A DNA stretch of 64,000 nucleotides from Heloderma charlesbogerti (lineage: Eukaryota; Chordata; Lepidosauria; Squamata; Helodermatidae): contig JANEZZ010002704.1 in NCBI GenBank assembly GCA_026122225.1, positions 186,001 through 250,000 of the forward strand, read 5' to 3'. Below the pieces are notes generated by a model that saw nothing but the letters and a program-made list of their open reading frames with translations, was not told the origin of the DNA and searched no databases. Shown one piece after another: positions 24,101 through 33,860 of this stretch (position 1 is the stretch's first letter; each line of letters begins with the position of its first letter). A program made the position numbers and the translations under genes.

Positions 24101-27100
24101 ATTACCTCAAGTACATGATCACAGGCCAATACAAACATGTATCTGAGACTAGGATTTGTATTACTAAAACAGAATAGTAGTAATATAACGTCTGGCATCA
24201 TACATATTTCAAAGGCACCAGCTTAAGTGCCTAAATTATTTAGCATTAGAAGTCTGAGTAACAATTTCTGGTCAGGTTTCTAAGCTGGCGTGTGATCAGC
24301 CATAGGAGGAGGATAGTTCTCCAGAAGTAATACTGCTTCTAAGAAAAAGATCCATTAAATATAGATTTATCCACAAGGCCTATTTCCCTCAGCTAAGAGC
24401 AAGCAGAAGTCACCAGCAGTCAGAGTGGCCAGAAGGAACAAACTATTACTACCAATAGTCAGTCTTGTTTCAAAATGTCACCACCTAAAGTCATGTAGTC
24501 TTCCTCTTACGGGCATTATCAGAACTAGAAGATCAAAATAAGGCCTGGACAAATGGTGATCCAGCAAGCCAAATGCAACCCACCAACCATGAAAGACGCT
24601 CCTGGTGTGTTCCAATGAACATCCTGGCTTTGCTGCCTAGGACTGCAAAGCACTTGTGGTCTGTTATCTCACTCTAGAATGTATGGGGGGGCTGGGGGGC
24701 TATATTGCTCACCAAAGGCCATAGGTCCCATAGGCTCACCAAAATAGTAGCTATTTAGCACTTGTTGCCTTCAATGCACTGCATACATGGTACTGAAGGA
24801 CAGGTTTGAGAAGGTAAAAAAAATGAAACTTCAAGCTCAAAGAGACTGGAAGAATATAATTATTCAGTTTGCCATTCTCTTCCCTTACACAGGTTAGCAA
24901 GACACAGCTGCAAATCAATCTGCAACTGTTTTACACATCATGAATGGCCAGCATAAAGGCCCATTTATCACTCTGCTCTAGATTCACACACTTCATCTTT
25001 CCTGAAAAAAATGTTTCTGGCCTTTATAAATCTAGAGCCTGAAAACCCAATGATCAGCAATTCAAAGATCCAGGAAGGAGGCAAAATGCAGACTCACTGG
25101 CCCGCTACAGAGACATCTCTTATTAAGCCAAGATGTGCCTGCGCTACCCCCTCCCAATGACTGGGTTGCAAGTGATTGGTTTCCCATTACATCTAAATCA
25201 GGAAACTATGGTTACCAGGGTCAGAACAAACTAGGTCCTCAAACCAACTTCAAACCACTGTTTCACGTTCTGATCCTGGGAACCACTGTATCTTAATTCT
25301 AATGTAACTAATTAAACAAAACTAACTAACTATGGCTAATTAATCTAGGAAATCTTCAAGTACAGCATACAGGGATGCAGGAACATAAGGTTTGTACACA
25401 GTTTGGCTTAATATGCTATGCCCAAACTAAGCCACTAAGCTTTTCACATCTCCAAAGCCCTACAACATCAAGTGCTTCAGGGGTAGCTTGGGTTCCTCCA
25501 TATTTGAAAATCAGGTTAAGGGCAACATTTTCATATCCCCACACCAATGGAAATTGTAAATGGCAATTAACTAAACATGATTATGCATAACCTTCCAATT
25601 CACAATGGGCAGTATCCCAATGCAACACTACCACTAGCAGAAATTACGCTGCACTATGGCTGCGAGAGCTGGACCATAAGGAAGGCTGAGCGAAGGAAGA
25701 TAGATGCTTTTGAACTGTGGTACTGGAGGAAAATTCTGAGAGTGCCTTGGACTGCAAGAAGATCAAACCCAGTCCATACTCCAGGAAATAAAGCCAGACT
25801 GCTCACTTGAGGGAAGGATATGAAAGGCAAAACTGAAGTACCTTGGCCACATCATGAGAAGACAGGAGACCCCGGGGAAGATGCTGATGCTAGGGAAAGT
25901 GGAAGGCAAAAGGAAGAGGGGCCGACCAAGGGCAAGGTGGATGGATGATGTTCTGGAGGTGACGGGCTCAACCTTGGGGGAGCTGGGGGTGGCGACAGCC
26001 GACAGGAAGCTCTGGCGTGGGCTGGTCCATGAAGTCACGAAGAGTCGGAAGTGACGAAACAACAAAAGGGTGAACTACCCAGCACAATGCCAATATGCTT
26101 GTTGGCGCGACAAGCTTCTCGGGGAAGCCCATCATGTCAGCAAGTGCTACTGGCATTGCGCTAGAATAGAAGTAGTTCACGCTAGCACAACATAACCTAC
26201 ACTAGCATTCAATGCTGCCCACTATTTCTGATGTAGCCATCAGTGCTAAAAAGAATCACCTGCCCTTTTAAAGGTTTGGGCAAATTCACCATGTATATAA
26301 AAAGGGTTAGTTTTATTTTAATTAAAAAATAATCACACCTGCTCTGAAACATACAAGATGGGAATCCCCCCTCCAAAAATGTCACCCACTAGGACACTAT
26401 AATAGTGCTGATTGAGCTTTATTGCACTGGCAAGGATAAGCCTAGAGAGCAGTTATATAAAGCGAACAATACTGACCAGAAGTCTAACTGGCAAAATTTG
26501 GATTCTAGGGGGCAACTCCTTTCAAACAAGACAGGAAAGCCAGAATTTATGGGGCAAGAGATGCAACATATTAAGGCTGTTCGTGCTCAGACACAACAGC
26601 CCTCCTCCTATCCAGCTGTTCTCATTTGATCCAACTACTTCAAAGGTCAAAAAATTATTTCAAGGGCAGCGTACAAAGCTTGAGGCTTTACCATTCAGTG
26701 TAGTCAGTGTAAGGTAGGTTTGCTCTACCCATGTGGACCATGCAGACATCTGCTGGCTTTGCATTTAAAGAGCCATCCAACCCTATGTGGACAACACATT
26801 ACTTTGGGTGTAACATTACTTCAGGTTAGCATCATTGCCAGCAAGCAATGTATCAATTCCTTGTATCAATGCAATTTTTTTCCCTAATTCTGAGTAACCC
26901 AGCTAAGCTACTGAGACTGAGTCATCAGCACTCTTACAGGATACTCCAGGGCATCTTTTCATAGCCTCCCACTCCTAAAGGAGTCATTTTTACTATGTAA
27001 TTTGACCCACACTGTATTTAGTTCCAAGAAGGCACCTCGAATACCACAACTACCACTAGAAAACCATATTTCTTTCAAACAGGGGTAGCACTTGGCACAG

Positions 27101-30100
27101 CAACATGTTTTAAGAGCACCAAATTGAACAAGATGGCTCAGAAGGTTAGAGTTATAAAAGGTAAATCCACAAATCCCCAGCTGTTCTCCCTACTTAACTA
27201 CTTAAAATTAACAAGGGTCCAAAAAAGCAGTTTGTCTTGCATGCAGCTAGTTAATTTTACTCTGCATTAAGAAATAAATTGGATGGCTATATGTAAAGTA
27301 GTTGAACCACAGTTCCAACAACTTTTGCTATCATATTTTACTTTACCTATACACCACAAATTAAATAAGGGGCTAACACCCTCAACAGGAGATGGGTGGG
27401 GTCTTAGCAGACATTACGTTGAGTTTTGGACTATTATTTTAGCACTTTGCTTTTTTTCACCCTTTTCATATCAACAGGTGCTTGCAGAAAGACAATTTGT
27501 ATATGCAAAAAAGGCTGGATTTATTTAGGGTGCAATCTTATTGATTGCACCCTCACTGCTCAGAAGCCTGTCAACTCAAAGGCTTCTGGGATTCCTATCC
27601 CCCATCAGGCTGAAGTAAGGATGGGCAGACTCCCTACCTTCCAGTCCATGGGGGAATCCACCCGGGGGGGGAGGCGATCCATTCCTCCCCCCAGAAACCT
27701 CCAGAGCCGCTCCGTGTCAGGAGGATTCCACAGACCAGCACTCCTGCTCCAGATCATTTGCGATATGGTAATGGTGGCTGCCATTACTGTATTCCTTGGA
27801 GAATACAGCTGCAGTTAGGTTAAACTCAGCACTTTACAGCCGCAAGTGGTGTCCACTATGCCATTTGCAGCTGTCTTTCTCCAAGGAATACGGTAATGGC
27901 AGCTGCCATTACTGCATCGCAAACGATCCAGAGGAGGAGTGCTAGTCCATGGGGGATCCTCAGGAGGGTGAGGTGAGTGGTGCCGTTCCACCATGGATTC
28001 CAGAGGCTGGATTCCAAAGAATCTGGCCTCATTTGAGTCCGCAGCGGACTTTTTGCCATCCCTAGGCTGAAGCCAACAGGGCAGGAGTGGGGGGAGGCAA
28101 TCTTCGTCTCCCCATCCTCATTCTTTGGTGATTTTTGCTAGGCAGGCTTTTGAGCCTCTCTAGCAAGGGTGCTTTGAAGGGGAAGGGAAGGAAGGGGGAG
28201 GGAAGGTGGCAGGAGAAGGCTCAGGGTACCTCATATCCTTTCCCCTCCAGTCTCCTCCTCACCCACCAGAATGCCCCCTTTCCTCCTTCTCCAAAGTCTC
28301 TTTTCCAGCCTCGGAGGGCACCAGTTCTTTCGGCACTGGCTGCGAGAGGGGAGGGGAGTGTGCTTGGATCTCTGACTTTCCCTTCTGAGGGCAGAGCACT
28401 GTCTCGGACCTTGGAAGAGTTTTGTGAGCAATCCCATGGTCCCTGGGATTGCTCTCTTAAGAGTCCTAGTTTAAAGAGTTAAATTAGTTAGCATTTCTTA
28501 AACAAGTCGAGCTGCATCACTTCATTCATTTGGTTTACATACTGTCCAACTGACAAATGCCCTCAGAACAGTCTAAAATCATTTAAAACATATGCATGGA
28601 AACTACCCCAAACTTGAACATTTCTTTTAAAAGAGAGTACTTACTACCCAATCCTATCCAGGTTTACTCAGAAGCATGTTTCACCAAGCTCAGTGGGACT
28701 TAGCCCTAAATGTGCATGCACAGGATGCTAGTTGTTAAAGTGCACCTCATTCCTACAATAAGCTCATGAAAGAGTATTTTATGTCAAACCCCTTTTGGAA
28801 GATTTGGCCAAGTATGCCAGAACAGTAGTTAAATCCAAGGGAAACTTCACATCAGCAAGTTTGTAGTGTACTCCATCACAAAAGCAGACGCCAGCATAAA
28901 AAATATTTTCCCAGCATAGTGTAGCTGGCTGATGTTTCTATACTACTCTTTCCTGGTTTTAAATAAACTGCTGAGTGAGGGGGTCATTTGGTCAAATGGC
29001 AAAATGTGCTAGTCAGCATTTCGCTCTTAAGTACTTAACAGCAGATGAACTCTTGAGGCTGGGTGTTAGTTTATATTCCACCTTTAAAAGCAGCACCCAA
29101 GGCAATTAATAGTTCAAATTAACAACCCAGCCATAACATGACAAACAAGAACAGATTAAAAAACAATCACAGAGCATAGTAAAAGAAGCAGCATCCAGTC
29201 AGGTGGCTTGCTTGCCAGAACAGGAATGTCTCCGAGAGAAAATGACCAGGGGTCGGGAGTTTCACAACCCTGGTGCCACAATGGAGAAAGTCCTTTTGTG
29301 CAGACCCAAACATAGGAGAGAGGAGTATGCAGCCTGCCCAACTGATCTTAATGGACAGGCAGGATCATATGGAAGGCAGCAATCCCTTAAATCCTAAGCC
29401 ATTTAGGGCTTTAAAGGCAACAACCAGCATTTTACATTTAATATAATCTCTATAACCTCCAGAAAAGGAGCATGGCAGTCGTTTTCTAAGGTTTGCCTCC
29501 AGGAAGCCATTTCTGTGCTGAGAAACCCTGGCACACCTGCCACAAGAACTCCAGCATGATGCAGATTCTGGGATACGTTCTAGGTCCCCGACATGGTGCC
29601 CATGGGCACTGGGGGGGCTGTTATCCCCATTTTTTTAAATATGCATGCATGGATTTGTATGAAATGCATACAACTTTCTAGGAATTATACATGACCTTCA
29701 ACAAAGGTGGACAAAATATCCAAAAAAGTATCTTTTGGAAGGTGGTGTCTGTATGCCATCCATTCACATATTGAAAGTGTTGTAAAGTCCTCAATCCATT
29801 GCATTATAGGAGGTGAGTGTTTTATCCTTCCAAAGTTGTAATATTAGTCTTTTAGCTGTCAAAAGGGTGCAGAGAATCCATTTGTTATTTCCATGAAGCA
29901 GATACATTATTTGAGAGCACATGTATATCACTGAATATTAAAGACTGTTCCAGTACAGTTTTTTTCTGCGCAATAACCTCCCCACAAAAAGAAGCAAACA
30001 CTGGACATCGCCAAAACATATGTTTAAAAGCAGCATTAGCTGTATTGCACCACCAGCAATTAGGTGAATTATTAAAGAGACGCTGCGCCATCCAATAGGC

Positions 30101-32819
30101 ATGAAGCAAAACTTGCTGCTGAATAATATTCAGCCTAAGACCCACAGACATGACAGGCAGACAACAAAGCAGCAATCCACTGATTAGGCATTTTGTGGTA
30201 GTGCCCACAGCAGTTACCTCAAATTCCCAAACGCACCCACAGGTCCAAAAAAATTTGGGGACACTCTCCATTCACATGAGGCACAAGCCAGCCCTGTTGA
30301 GTCCTCAGTTTCCCTACATAAACCAGGAGCACAATTGAGAACACAGCCAAAACTCTCTTGTAGCTGGACATTCCTCATCTTCCCCTGCAGCAGAGCTCCA
30401 GCATTCCCTGAATAAAGTCTGACAGCCAAAGAGGGGGGAGAGAGAAAGAAAGAAAGAGAGAAAGAATCTCTCTCTCAAACATCCTTTCCACATTTCATCC
30501 TGAACCCTCTTAGAAGACAGTTGACATGAGGTCAAGTATTCTGTTAACAGTCTCAGCTTTATGATGGAGACCTTTTTTTTTTCCTTTTTTTTTAAAAGCA
30601 AAACAGTAAAGAACTATAGATTTTTGAACAAAATGTTTCATTTGGTTCGATATCACCTTCTGCTTTCCCCAATTGCTACCATTTGAATGTACTTCATTCC
30701 AAGAGGGACCCAACACCTTCCTGGCCTGGGCAAAGACTACACGCTAACAGGTTGGTTTTAATAACTTAAGCATCCAGTCTAGAAATGTGTGAGATGAGAT
30801 ACAACAGATAAGCTGGGCCACAACTGAAAATGTGGTTTGTAATCTCAGTCTAGAACTACATGTGACAGCAACAGATCTGTGTAAAACATGGATCCACCCA
30901 AAACATACAGAAAACAGGGTGGGGGGATAAACACATTTTAAGAGAAAGAGAGGGACACAGCCTAGGGGAGGCTAAATGCTCTTCCACCTGGATCTCACCT
31001 CCCTTAAGTCTGTCCCCAATATCATCTTTCTTTCAGGAGGCCTTTTTAGAGAAAGGTGACGAAGAAAGTAAATAATAAAATATCAGACATGAGCTCAGCT
31101 GGGAGAAAAGTATCTGCAGAAGGCTACCGTCAATGGCACTTACTTACTGGGCTATTGCTGTCAATTTAACACACTTCAAGGGACTAGCACAGAGTAGCTT
31201 TTATCTTGCCTTAAGACGTTTCAAGGCAGGGGTGGGGAGGCTTTTTCTGTGGCCACATTGCTTCAGAGGTAATCTATTGGGGGGGTGTCACAGGCCAGTA
31301 GCAGTCAGGGTCACTTTTTTCCCTCTCCCCCCCACTCTGGCACCACCTTCTGTCTCCTGCTTCCTCCATGATTTCTCTTGCCACAAGTCTGAACTAATCG
31401 CTTGCACAGGGCTTTTAGTCTAAGGGTTGCAGACAGCCCTCGATCCACAGGCCATCCACCCACTTTAAGCCCTTCAATATACAACAGAGTTGACCCATCT
31501 AACCTCTCTTAAAAATTGAGCTGAGAGAAACCTGGAATACAAGAGGCCACATCAACATGGATCTAACTGTTAAGGCCACTTTAGAAGTGGGCACCAGCTA
31601 TTCAAATTTGTTTCCTCTATATCTCTGAAAGGCTTTCTGAAGAAATAGCCCATGTTCAACTGCCTGCTTTTTTACTTTCCTGTTCGATGGGAGACTCAGC
31701 ACATTTAATTTTAACAGGACAGCATTAACCCAACTCACTGGCTCACCCAAACCTTTCTAGTATTCTGCAAGCTCATCTATTGCCTTATGATATCAAGACA
31801 GACAATGGGCCCTGCTAAAAACCTGGATCAGTTCACACAACTAGCCTGTCAAGGAGAACATGGGGTGAATAGCACCCAAGGCAAAACTGTTTCTTTATAA
31901 ATTGTATATTTTACTGCCTTGAGGCCCTTTTGAGGGCTGAAAGATGATATGCAAGTGATTTTATAGATAAAATAAAATACATTTTGGGGGTGAAATCGTT
32001 TGCAGTTACTCCAAGAGGATCACAGCTCAGAACTTAACCCAACACTGTAAACGTGTCAAAAGTAATTTGGAACTGCACAGTTATACTCGCAGCAAAGAGG
32101 ACACATGCTCACTTGTGTCACTAAAGCAAGCAGTCAACAGGAAGCCACAAGACATACCGAGTTACTGCTCTGGGATGAGTTTGAGGGAGTAGTGATATGA
32201 AGTGGAGACAAGATAAAACTGAAGGGCTTGGCCATGCTGAACGCCTGCAGAAATTGGGTTATACGGGTCAAAAGGCTGTGTTTAAGAACCTAGACGGGGT
32301 TGTTGTTCAGTCGCAAATGAGGGGCTACCCGAGAGAGAGAGAGAGACTGACTCGCTTAAGGCCACCTTAGCAAGTTCGGAGCAGAGGCAGGGTTGGAGCG
32401 CTGGCGAACCCCCTGCTCAGTGGGACCCCTAACCACTGGGCAGGACCGCCTCTTGGTGCCGGTTGGGGGAGGAACAGCAGCACAGCGCTTGGGGGCGCCA
32501 CGAGAGCTCTAGCCCCGGCACGGGACCCACGCCCGCCCACTCACACGTGCCAGGCCTCACGTGGCAAGCATGCACGTGCGGCTCCTCCCCCTCCCTGGCC
32601 CCCAGCTGCCCCCTTACCCGCGAGCAGCCCCTCCTGGCCTTGCATCCCGGTCGGCACCTCGCCGTTCTCGAGGATGCTGTAGCCCTCGTCGTTCTCGATG
32701 CCCGCGATCTCGGTCTCCTGCTGGGCCAGGAAGGCGGCGGCCGGATCCTCCTCGCCGCCGCCCAGCGCCCCGTTCCCCGCCGCCTGCTGAGGGGCACCGA
32801 AGAGATCGAACTCGGCCAT
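11948..32819 (-). CDS. CLTA: CLTA, clathrin light chain A, complete coding region with neuron-type exons
   Basis: CLTA binds the clathrin heavy-chain hub and regulates coat assembly and actin coupling on coated pits. Seven exons join in phase to give 243 residues with both neuron-type exons, or 213 without them. Start ATG is 32819-32817 (MAEFDLFGAP). Order: N-terminal conserved assembly-control segment (EEDPAAAFLAQQETEIAGIE, residues about 23-42); linker DSIDGVMNGDFYQ (exon 2); ESNGPTDCYAAISQADRLQ and the start of the heavy-chain-binding coiled coil (exon 3); EWKEKAIKELEEWYARQDEQ (exon 4); neuronal inserts VADEAFYKQPFSDVIGYV and TNINHPCYSLEQ (exons 5 and 6); C-terminal EEAFVNDVDESSPGTEWERV...SLKQAPLVR (exon 7). 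The last residue is Arg where I recall His in mammals. The proline-rich stretch after residue 45 of mammals is shorter and different here. Identity is secure. Confidence 0.97.
12120..13297 (-). other. CLTA: CLTA intron 6
   Basis: This holds no recognised repeat or gene. A (CA)n tract of about five units lies at 12,927. Antisense open frames near 12,120-12,460 have no recognisable protein. Confidence 0.6.
13298..13333 (-). CDS. CLTA: CLTA exon 6, 36-nt neuron-type cassette microexon
   Basis: This exon is too short for ordinary open-frame scans. On the minus strand the acceptor AG sits at 13335-13334 and 36 bases follow, encoding (V)TNINHPCYSLE(Q), identical in sequence to the mammalian brain-specific insert as I remember it. 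It starts and ends in the same phase as exon 5, so it can be skipped without a frameshift. The donor is GTTAAGT, which departs from the GTRAGT consensus at +3 and +5; a weak donor is typical of regulated exons. Confidence 0.93.
13334..14882 (-). other. CLTA: CLTA intron 5
   Basis: No element or gene is recognised across 1.55 kb. It separates the two neuron-type cassette exons. Confidence 0.6.
14883..14936 (-). CDS. CLTA: CLTA exon 5, 54-nt neuron-type cassette exon
   Basis: The acceptor is ccacctag above 14936 and the donor is GTATGT at 14882. It encodes (R)VADEAFYKQPFSDVIGY(V); mammals have Ala where this has Ser. Length is a multiple of three and both boundaries share a phase with exon 7, so its inclusion is optional, as expected for the first part of the 30-residue brain insert of CLTA. 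Confidence 0.95.
15381..15425 (+). repeat. Purine-only minisatellite (GGGAGGAA)n
   Basis: Irregular tandem GAAGGGAGG and GGAGGGAGG units run for about 45 bases with no pyrimidine. Such polypurine tracts are able to form triplex DNA and often vary in length. Confidence 0.8.
15866..16020 (+). repeat. MIR-like SINE
   Basis: The unit reads GGACTGGGAGGCCCTGAATT, CAAATCCCTGCTTGGTCAC, AAGCTCACTGGACATG, then CTCTCAGGCTAAGCCACC and TCACAGGGCTGTTGAGAGGA. This is the tRNA-like head and core layout of a widespread sauropsid SINE. Inverted or partial relatives are at 55,605 and 61,150. Confidence 0.65.
16936..16995 (+). repeat. LINE 3' tail fragment
   Basis: CTGCTCTGGAAGCCTTTTTG followed by an AT-rich ATAAAT end matches the fragment at 56,505-56,584. 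Confidence 0.5.
17031..17250. repeat. hAT-type element, CAGGGGTCCTCAACC family
   Basis: The element begins CAGGGGTCCTCAACC and carries TTGTGCCAGTCAGCACGTTA, AAAATGGCTGCCATGGC and CAAAATGGCTAGTATAG-like internal motifs. A second copy of the same family is at 57,979. The right end is not defined. Confidence 0.65.
18186..18297 (-). CDS. CLTA: CLTA exon 4
   Basis: The acceptor ttccgaag lies above 18297; the donor is GTAAGG at 18185. It encodes (D)ANSRKQEVEWKEKAIKELEE...QLQKTKANN(R), the charged coiled coil that binds the heavy-chain proximal leg. It is not visible as a long open frame because both frames around it close quickly. Confidence 0.95.
18298..19649 (-). other. CLTA: CLTA intron 3
   Basis: No recognised repeat or gene. 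A C/G-rich run (GGGGGCGGGGGGGGGG) lies at about 19,255-19,268. Confidence 0.55.
19650..19767 (-). CDS. CLTA: CLTA exon 3
   Basis: The acceptor ggttcag lies above 19767; the donor is GTAAGG at 19649. It encodes ESNGPTDCYAAISQADRLQT and EPESIRKWREEQQERLEVL plus one base of an Asp codon. This is the start of the heavy-chain-binding helix and the most conserved part of the family. Confidence 0.96.
20210..20240. repeat. Short perfect-core inverted repeat
   Basis: The arms GTTATGCGAGGGTT and AACCTTTGCATAAC pair with two mismatches around a central AAAC. Function unknown; it may be part of an unrecognised MITE. Confidence 0.5.
21338..21455. repeat. Palindromic hAT-type element, decayed
   Basis: The left arm CTTCCTCACATTTGGACTGC and AACTCCCTTATG is followed by GCATGGCCAATGATCAACG and a right arm with CCAACTAATCTGGAGAGCAC. 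Confidence 0.5.
22409..22600. repeat. hAT-type element, CAGCGGTGGGCAAC end
   Basis: The left terminus and the 'CGGCCCCTGCCCCAAC' body resemble other non-autonomous hAT fragments here. The right terminus is not found. Confidence 0.4.
23167..23204 (-). CDS. CLTA: CLTA exon 2 (38 nt)
   Basis: The acceptor is ctcctacag above 23204 and the donor is GTAAAT at 23166. It completes an Asp codon and encodes SIDGVMNGDFYQ, matching the family's DGVMNG linker. Short, so easily missed without knowing the protein. Confidence 0.93.
23376..23499. repeat. Palindromic hAT-type element
   Basis: CAGCCTTCCGGAATGTGGTG and GTGCTGGACTGCAACTCCCA on the left are mirrored by TGGGAGTTGCAGTCCAGCAC and ACCAAGTTGGGGAAGGCT on the right. 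The arms pair over most of their length. Confidence 0.8.
25605..26220. repeat. MITE interrupted by a BovB LINE fragment
   Basis: Left end ATGGGCAGTATCCCAATGCA and the inverse of the right end (GTGGGCAGCATTGAATGC) look like terminal inverted repeats of one short element. A second inverted pair, GTGAACTACCCAGCACAATG at 26,070 and its inverse ending GTAGTTCAC at 26,180, lies inside. The BovB piece sits between. Boundaries are approximate. Confidence 0.45.
25640..26075 (+). repeat. RTE-BovB LINE, 3' end of ORF2
   Basis: Two overlapping frames encode the C-terminal tail of an RTE-type LINE protein: first YGCESWTIRKAERRKIDAFE and WYWRKILRVPWTARRSN, then, after a frame break near 25,810, HIMRRQETPGKMLMLGKVEG, KRKRGRPRARWMDDV and LWRGLVHEVTKSRK. 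The tail 'GRPRxRWxDD...DRxxWRxxVHxVTKSR' is characteristic of BovB elements of squamates and ruminants. It ends at a GTGACGAAACAACAAAAG tail. It is 5'-truncated and dead. Confidence 0.85.
27530..28480. repeat. Inverted-repeat element, about 0.95 kb, non-coding
   Basis: The block starts AGGGTGCAATCTTATTGATT. Two arms of about 80-90 bases at 27,728-27,815 and 27,868-27,955 pair as inverted repeats (for example GCAGCTGCCATTACTGC against GTAATGGTGGCTGCCATTAC). It ends with GAGCAATCCCATGGTCC and GGGATTGCTC. No coding potential. It is probably a non-autonomous DNA transposon. Confidence 0.55.
29050..29460 (-). repeat. L2-like LINE 3' fragment, diverged
   Basis: Reading the minus strand gives residues resembling the KALNGLG...YLPxR region of the L2-clade copies at 44,668 and 54,432, and a T-rich low-coordinate end (ATATTCCACCTTTAAAAGC) resembling their 3' UTR. 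Strongly decayed. Confidence 0.45.
29690..30285 (-). repeat. L1-clade LINE, ORF2 C-terminal fragment
   Basis: An open frame on the minus strand (30271-29885) encodes LNIIQQQVLLHAYWMAQRLF followed by CWWCNTANAAFKHMFWRCPV. The C-x2-C...H-x4-C zinc-knuckle with HMFWRCP is the usual C-terminal signature of L1 ORF2. Further 3' the frame decays into stops. The element lacks its reverse transcriptase and endonuclease portions. Confidence 0.65.
30440..30470 (+). repeat. (GAAA)n/(GAGA)n microsatellite
   Basis: GAGAGAAAGAAAGAAAGAGA and related units run for about 30 bases. Confidence 0.85.
31231..31340. repeat. hAT-type element fragment, CAGGGGTGGGGAGGC end
   Basis: The left end CAGGGGTGGGGAGGCTTTTT matches the termini of the palindromic family, but the body (CTGTGGCCACATTGCTTCAG) differs and no right arm is seen. 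Confidence 0.45.
31875..31982 (+). repeat. LINE 3'-end fragment
   Basis: ACTGCCTTGAGGCCCTTTTG, AGGGCTGAAAGATGATATGC and a terminal AATAAAATA run resemble the 3' end of a CR1/L2-type LINE. Confidence 0.55.
32544..32578. promoter_or_regulatory. CLTA: Cluster of three CACGTG E-boxes in CLTA intron 1
   Basis: Perfect palindromic E-boxes lie at 32544-32549, 32558-32563 and 32573-32578, spaced 14 and 15 bases, within 75 bases 3' of the exon 1 donor. The middle one reads TCACGTGG. CACGTG is bound by MYC/MAX, USF and MiT/TFE factors (established). That they act on CLTA is inference. Confidence 0.6.
32618..32819 (-). CDS. CLTA: CLTA exon 1 (start codon)
   Basis: ATG is at 32819-32817; the exon runs 67 codons plus one base to the donor GTAAGG at 32617. 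It encodes MAEFDLFGAPQQAAGNGALG and the conserved EEDPAAAFLAQQETEIAGIE block. An upstream in-frame ATG exists at 32891, but the family's conserved start MAE-D-FGAP selects 32819. Confidence 0.95.
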
Positions 32820-33260
32820 GAGCGCCGGGGGGGGGGGGGAGCCAACAGACGCAACGGCCGCGGGGAGCGCTCGAGACACTCCGCCGTTCAACGGACTCTG
32901 GCAGAGCCGCAGCTGCTACTTCCGGCCTCCTGGGGCTACTCAGCCGAACAGCCAGCACCCCGCGCGCCTCTTCCTCCCCCCCGTCCTTATCCGGAACGCT
33001 CCGAGAGTGACGACGCAGCTCCACCAACCGACTGAGAGGGGGAGAAATACGTAAGCCAATCAGCGCGCCGAGAAGGCGGGATTTATAGTACACTCCATGT
33101 GACCCCCTGCCCGCTCTGCGCGCGCCGGATCTGCCCGCGGTCCGTCCCTGCTGCGCTTGTGGGGGCGGCGGCCGCGCCCGACTGCGGGGGCGGCGGCGGC
33201 GGGACCAGCGTCTGAAGCCTCTGCGGGTTCTGTCCCGGGCAGCCACGCGCGAGGTGGCGC
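32620..33260 (-). promoter_or_regulatory. CLTA: CLTA CpG-rich promoter and 5' UTR
   Basis: This block is far richer in G+C and CpG than its surroundings and covers exon 1 and its 5' flank, as expected for a housekeeping promoter. A CCAAT box on the plus strand (33056-33060, followed by CAGCG) lies about 237 bases upstream of the ATG. No TATA box is evident. A 13-base C run (32839-32827 read on the minus strand) lies 8 bases before the ATG. The transcription start is not determined. Confidence 0.75.
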
Positions 33261-33289
33261 TCCCGCGGCTCCGGATTAGGGCTGCGCTC

Positions 33290-33860
33290 CTACTCTCGCT
33301 TGGGAGCGAGTCCCATTAACTCACTGGAACTTATTTCCGAGTAAGCTGGACGTTAACTAACGCAAAGAAAGACAAGTTCGGGAAAGGCAGTTCAGTTCGT
33401 GCGTCCTAGCAGAGATCGCGTGCTTTCCGATCCTAAATCTAATCCTACTCGGGATAAATTCCCACTAAACGGTGTAGGATTTACTTCTGCATAGGATTGT
33501 GCTATGCCTACGCAGTAGTGAATAACTAATGAATGAAGACATTTCCCATAAGGCTGTATTCCTAAACATGCCAACAGGGCAATCCTATGCAGGTCTGCTT
33601 AGAAGGTCCATTGAGTTTGGTGGAATTTACTCCCAGGTAAGTATGTGATTGCAGCCTTAGGCCTCACTGAATATAATGGGGCTTGCTTCTGAATAAGCAT
33701 GCATAAGATTTCATTGTTAAGATCAGGCCCAATACATCTTGGAAGTGTAAATCCCACTGAGTTACGTGGGGACTGTGTTTCTCGTGTGCATGCTGAGGAT
33801 TGTAGAATTACTGGGAAGTAAATCCCACTGATACCGGTGGCATGATGCTCGCTCAAACTG
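33290..33860. repeat. Cluster of 'CATAGGATTGCA' short elements
   Basis: At least four degenerate copies sit in tandem, each with motifs such as CAATCCTATGCAGG, TTTACTCCCAGGTAAG, AAATCCCACTGA and GCATAGGATTG. They form a widespread short family in this window (also 28,650, 34,950, 36,410, 41,222, 53,950, 57,160, 61,395, 61,490). I interpret it as a non-autonomous DNA element. Confidence 0.6.

Larger units (their letters stand above)
23205..32617 (-). other. CLTA: CLTA intron 1 (9.4 kb)
   Basis: The intron carries a palindromic hAT copy, a BovB LINE end nested in a MITE, a 0.95-kb inverted-repeat element, an L2-like and an L1-like LINE fragment, microsatellites and, next to exon 1, three CACGTG E-boxes. 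Between 23,500-25,600, 26,225-27,530, 28,490-29,040, 30,480-31,230 and 31,985-32,500 I see no identifiable element. Confidence 0.6.

Noticed and set aside
32614..33246. 210-codon open frame overlapping the CLTA promoter and exon 1 in another frame
   Set aside because: High GC content lengthens chance frames; composition is Arg/Pro/Ala-rich with no domain, and it overlaps the true CLTA frame.
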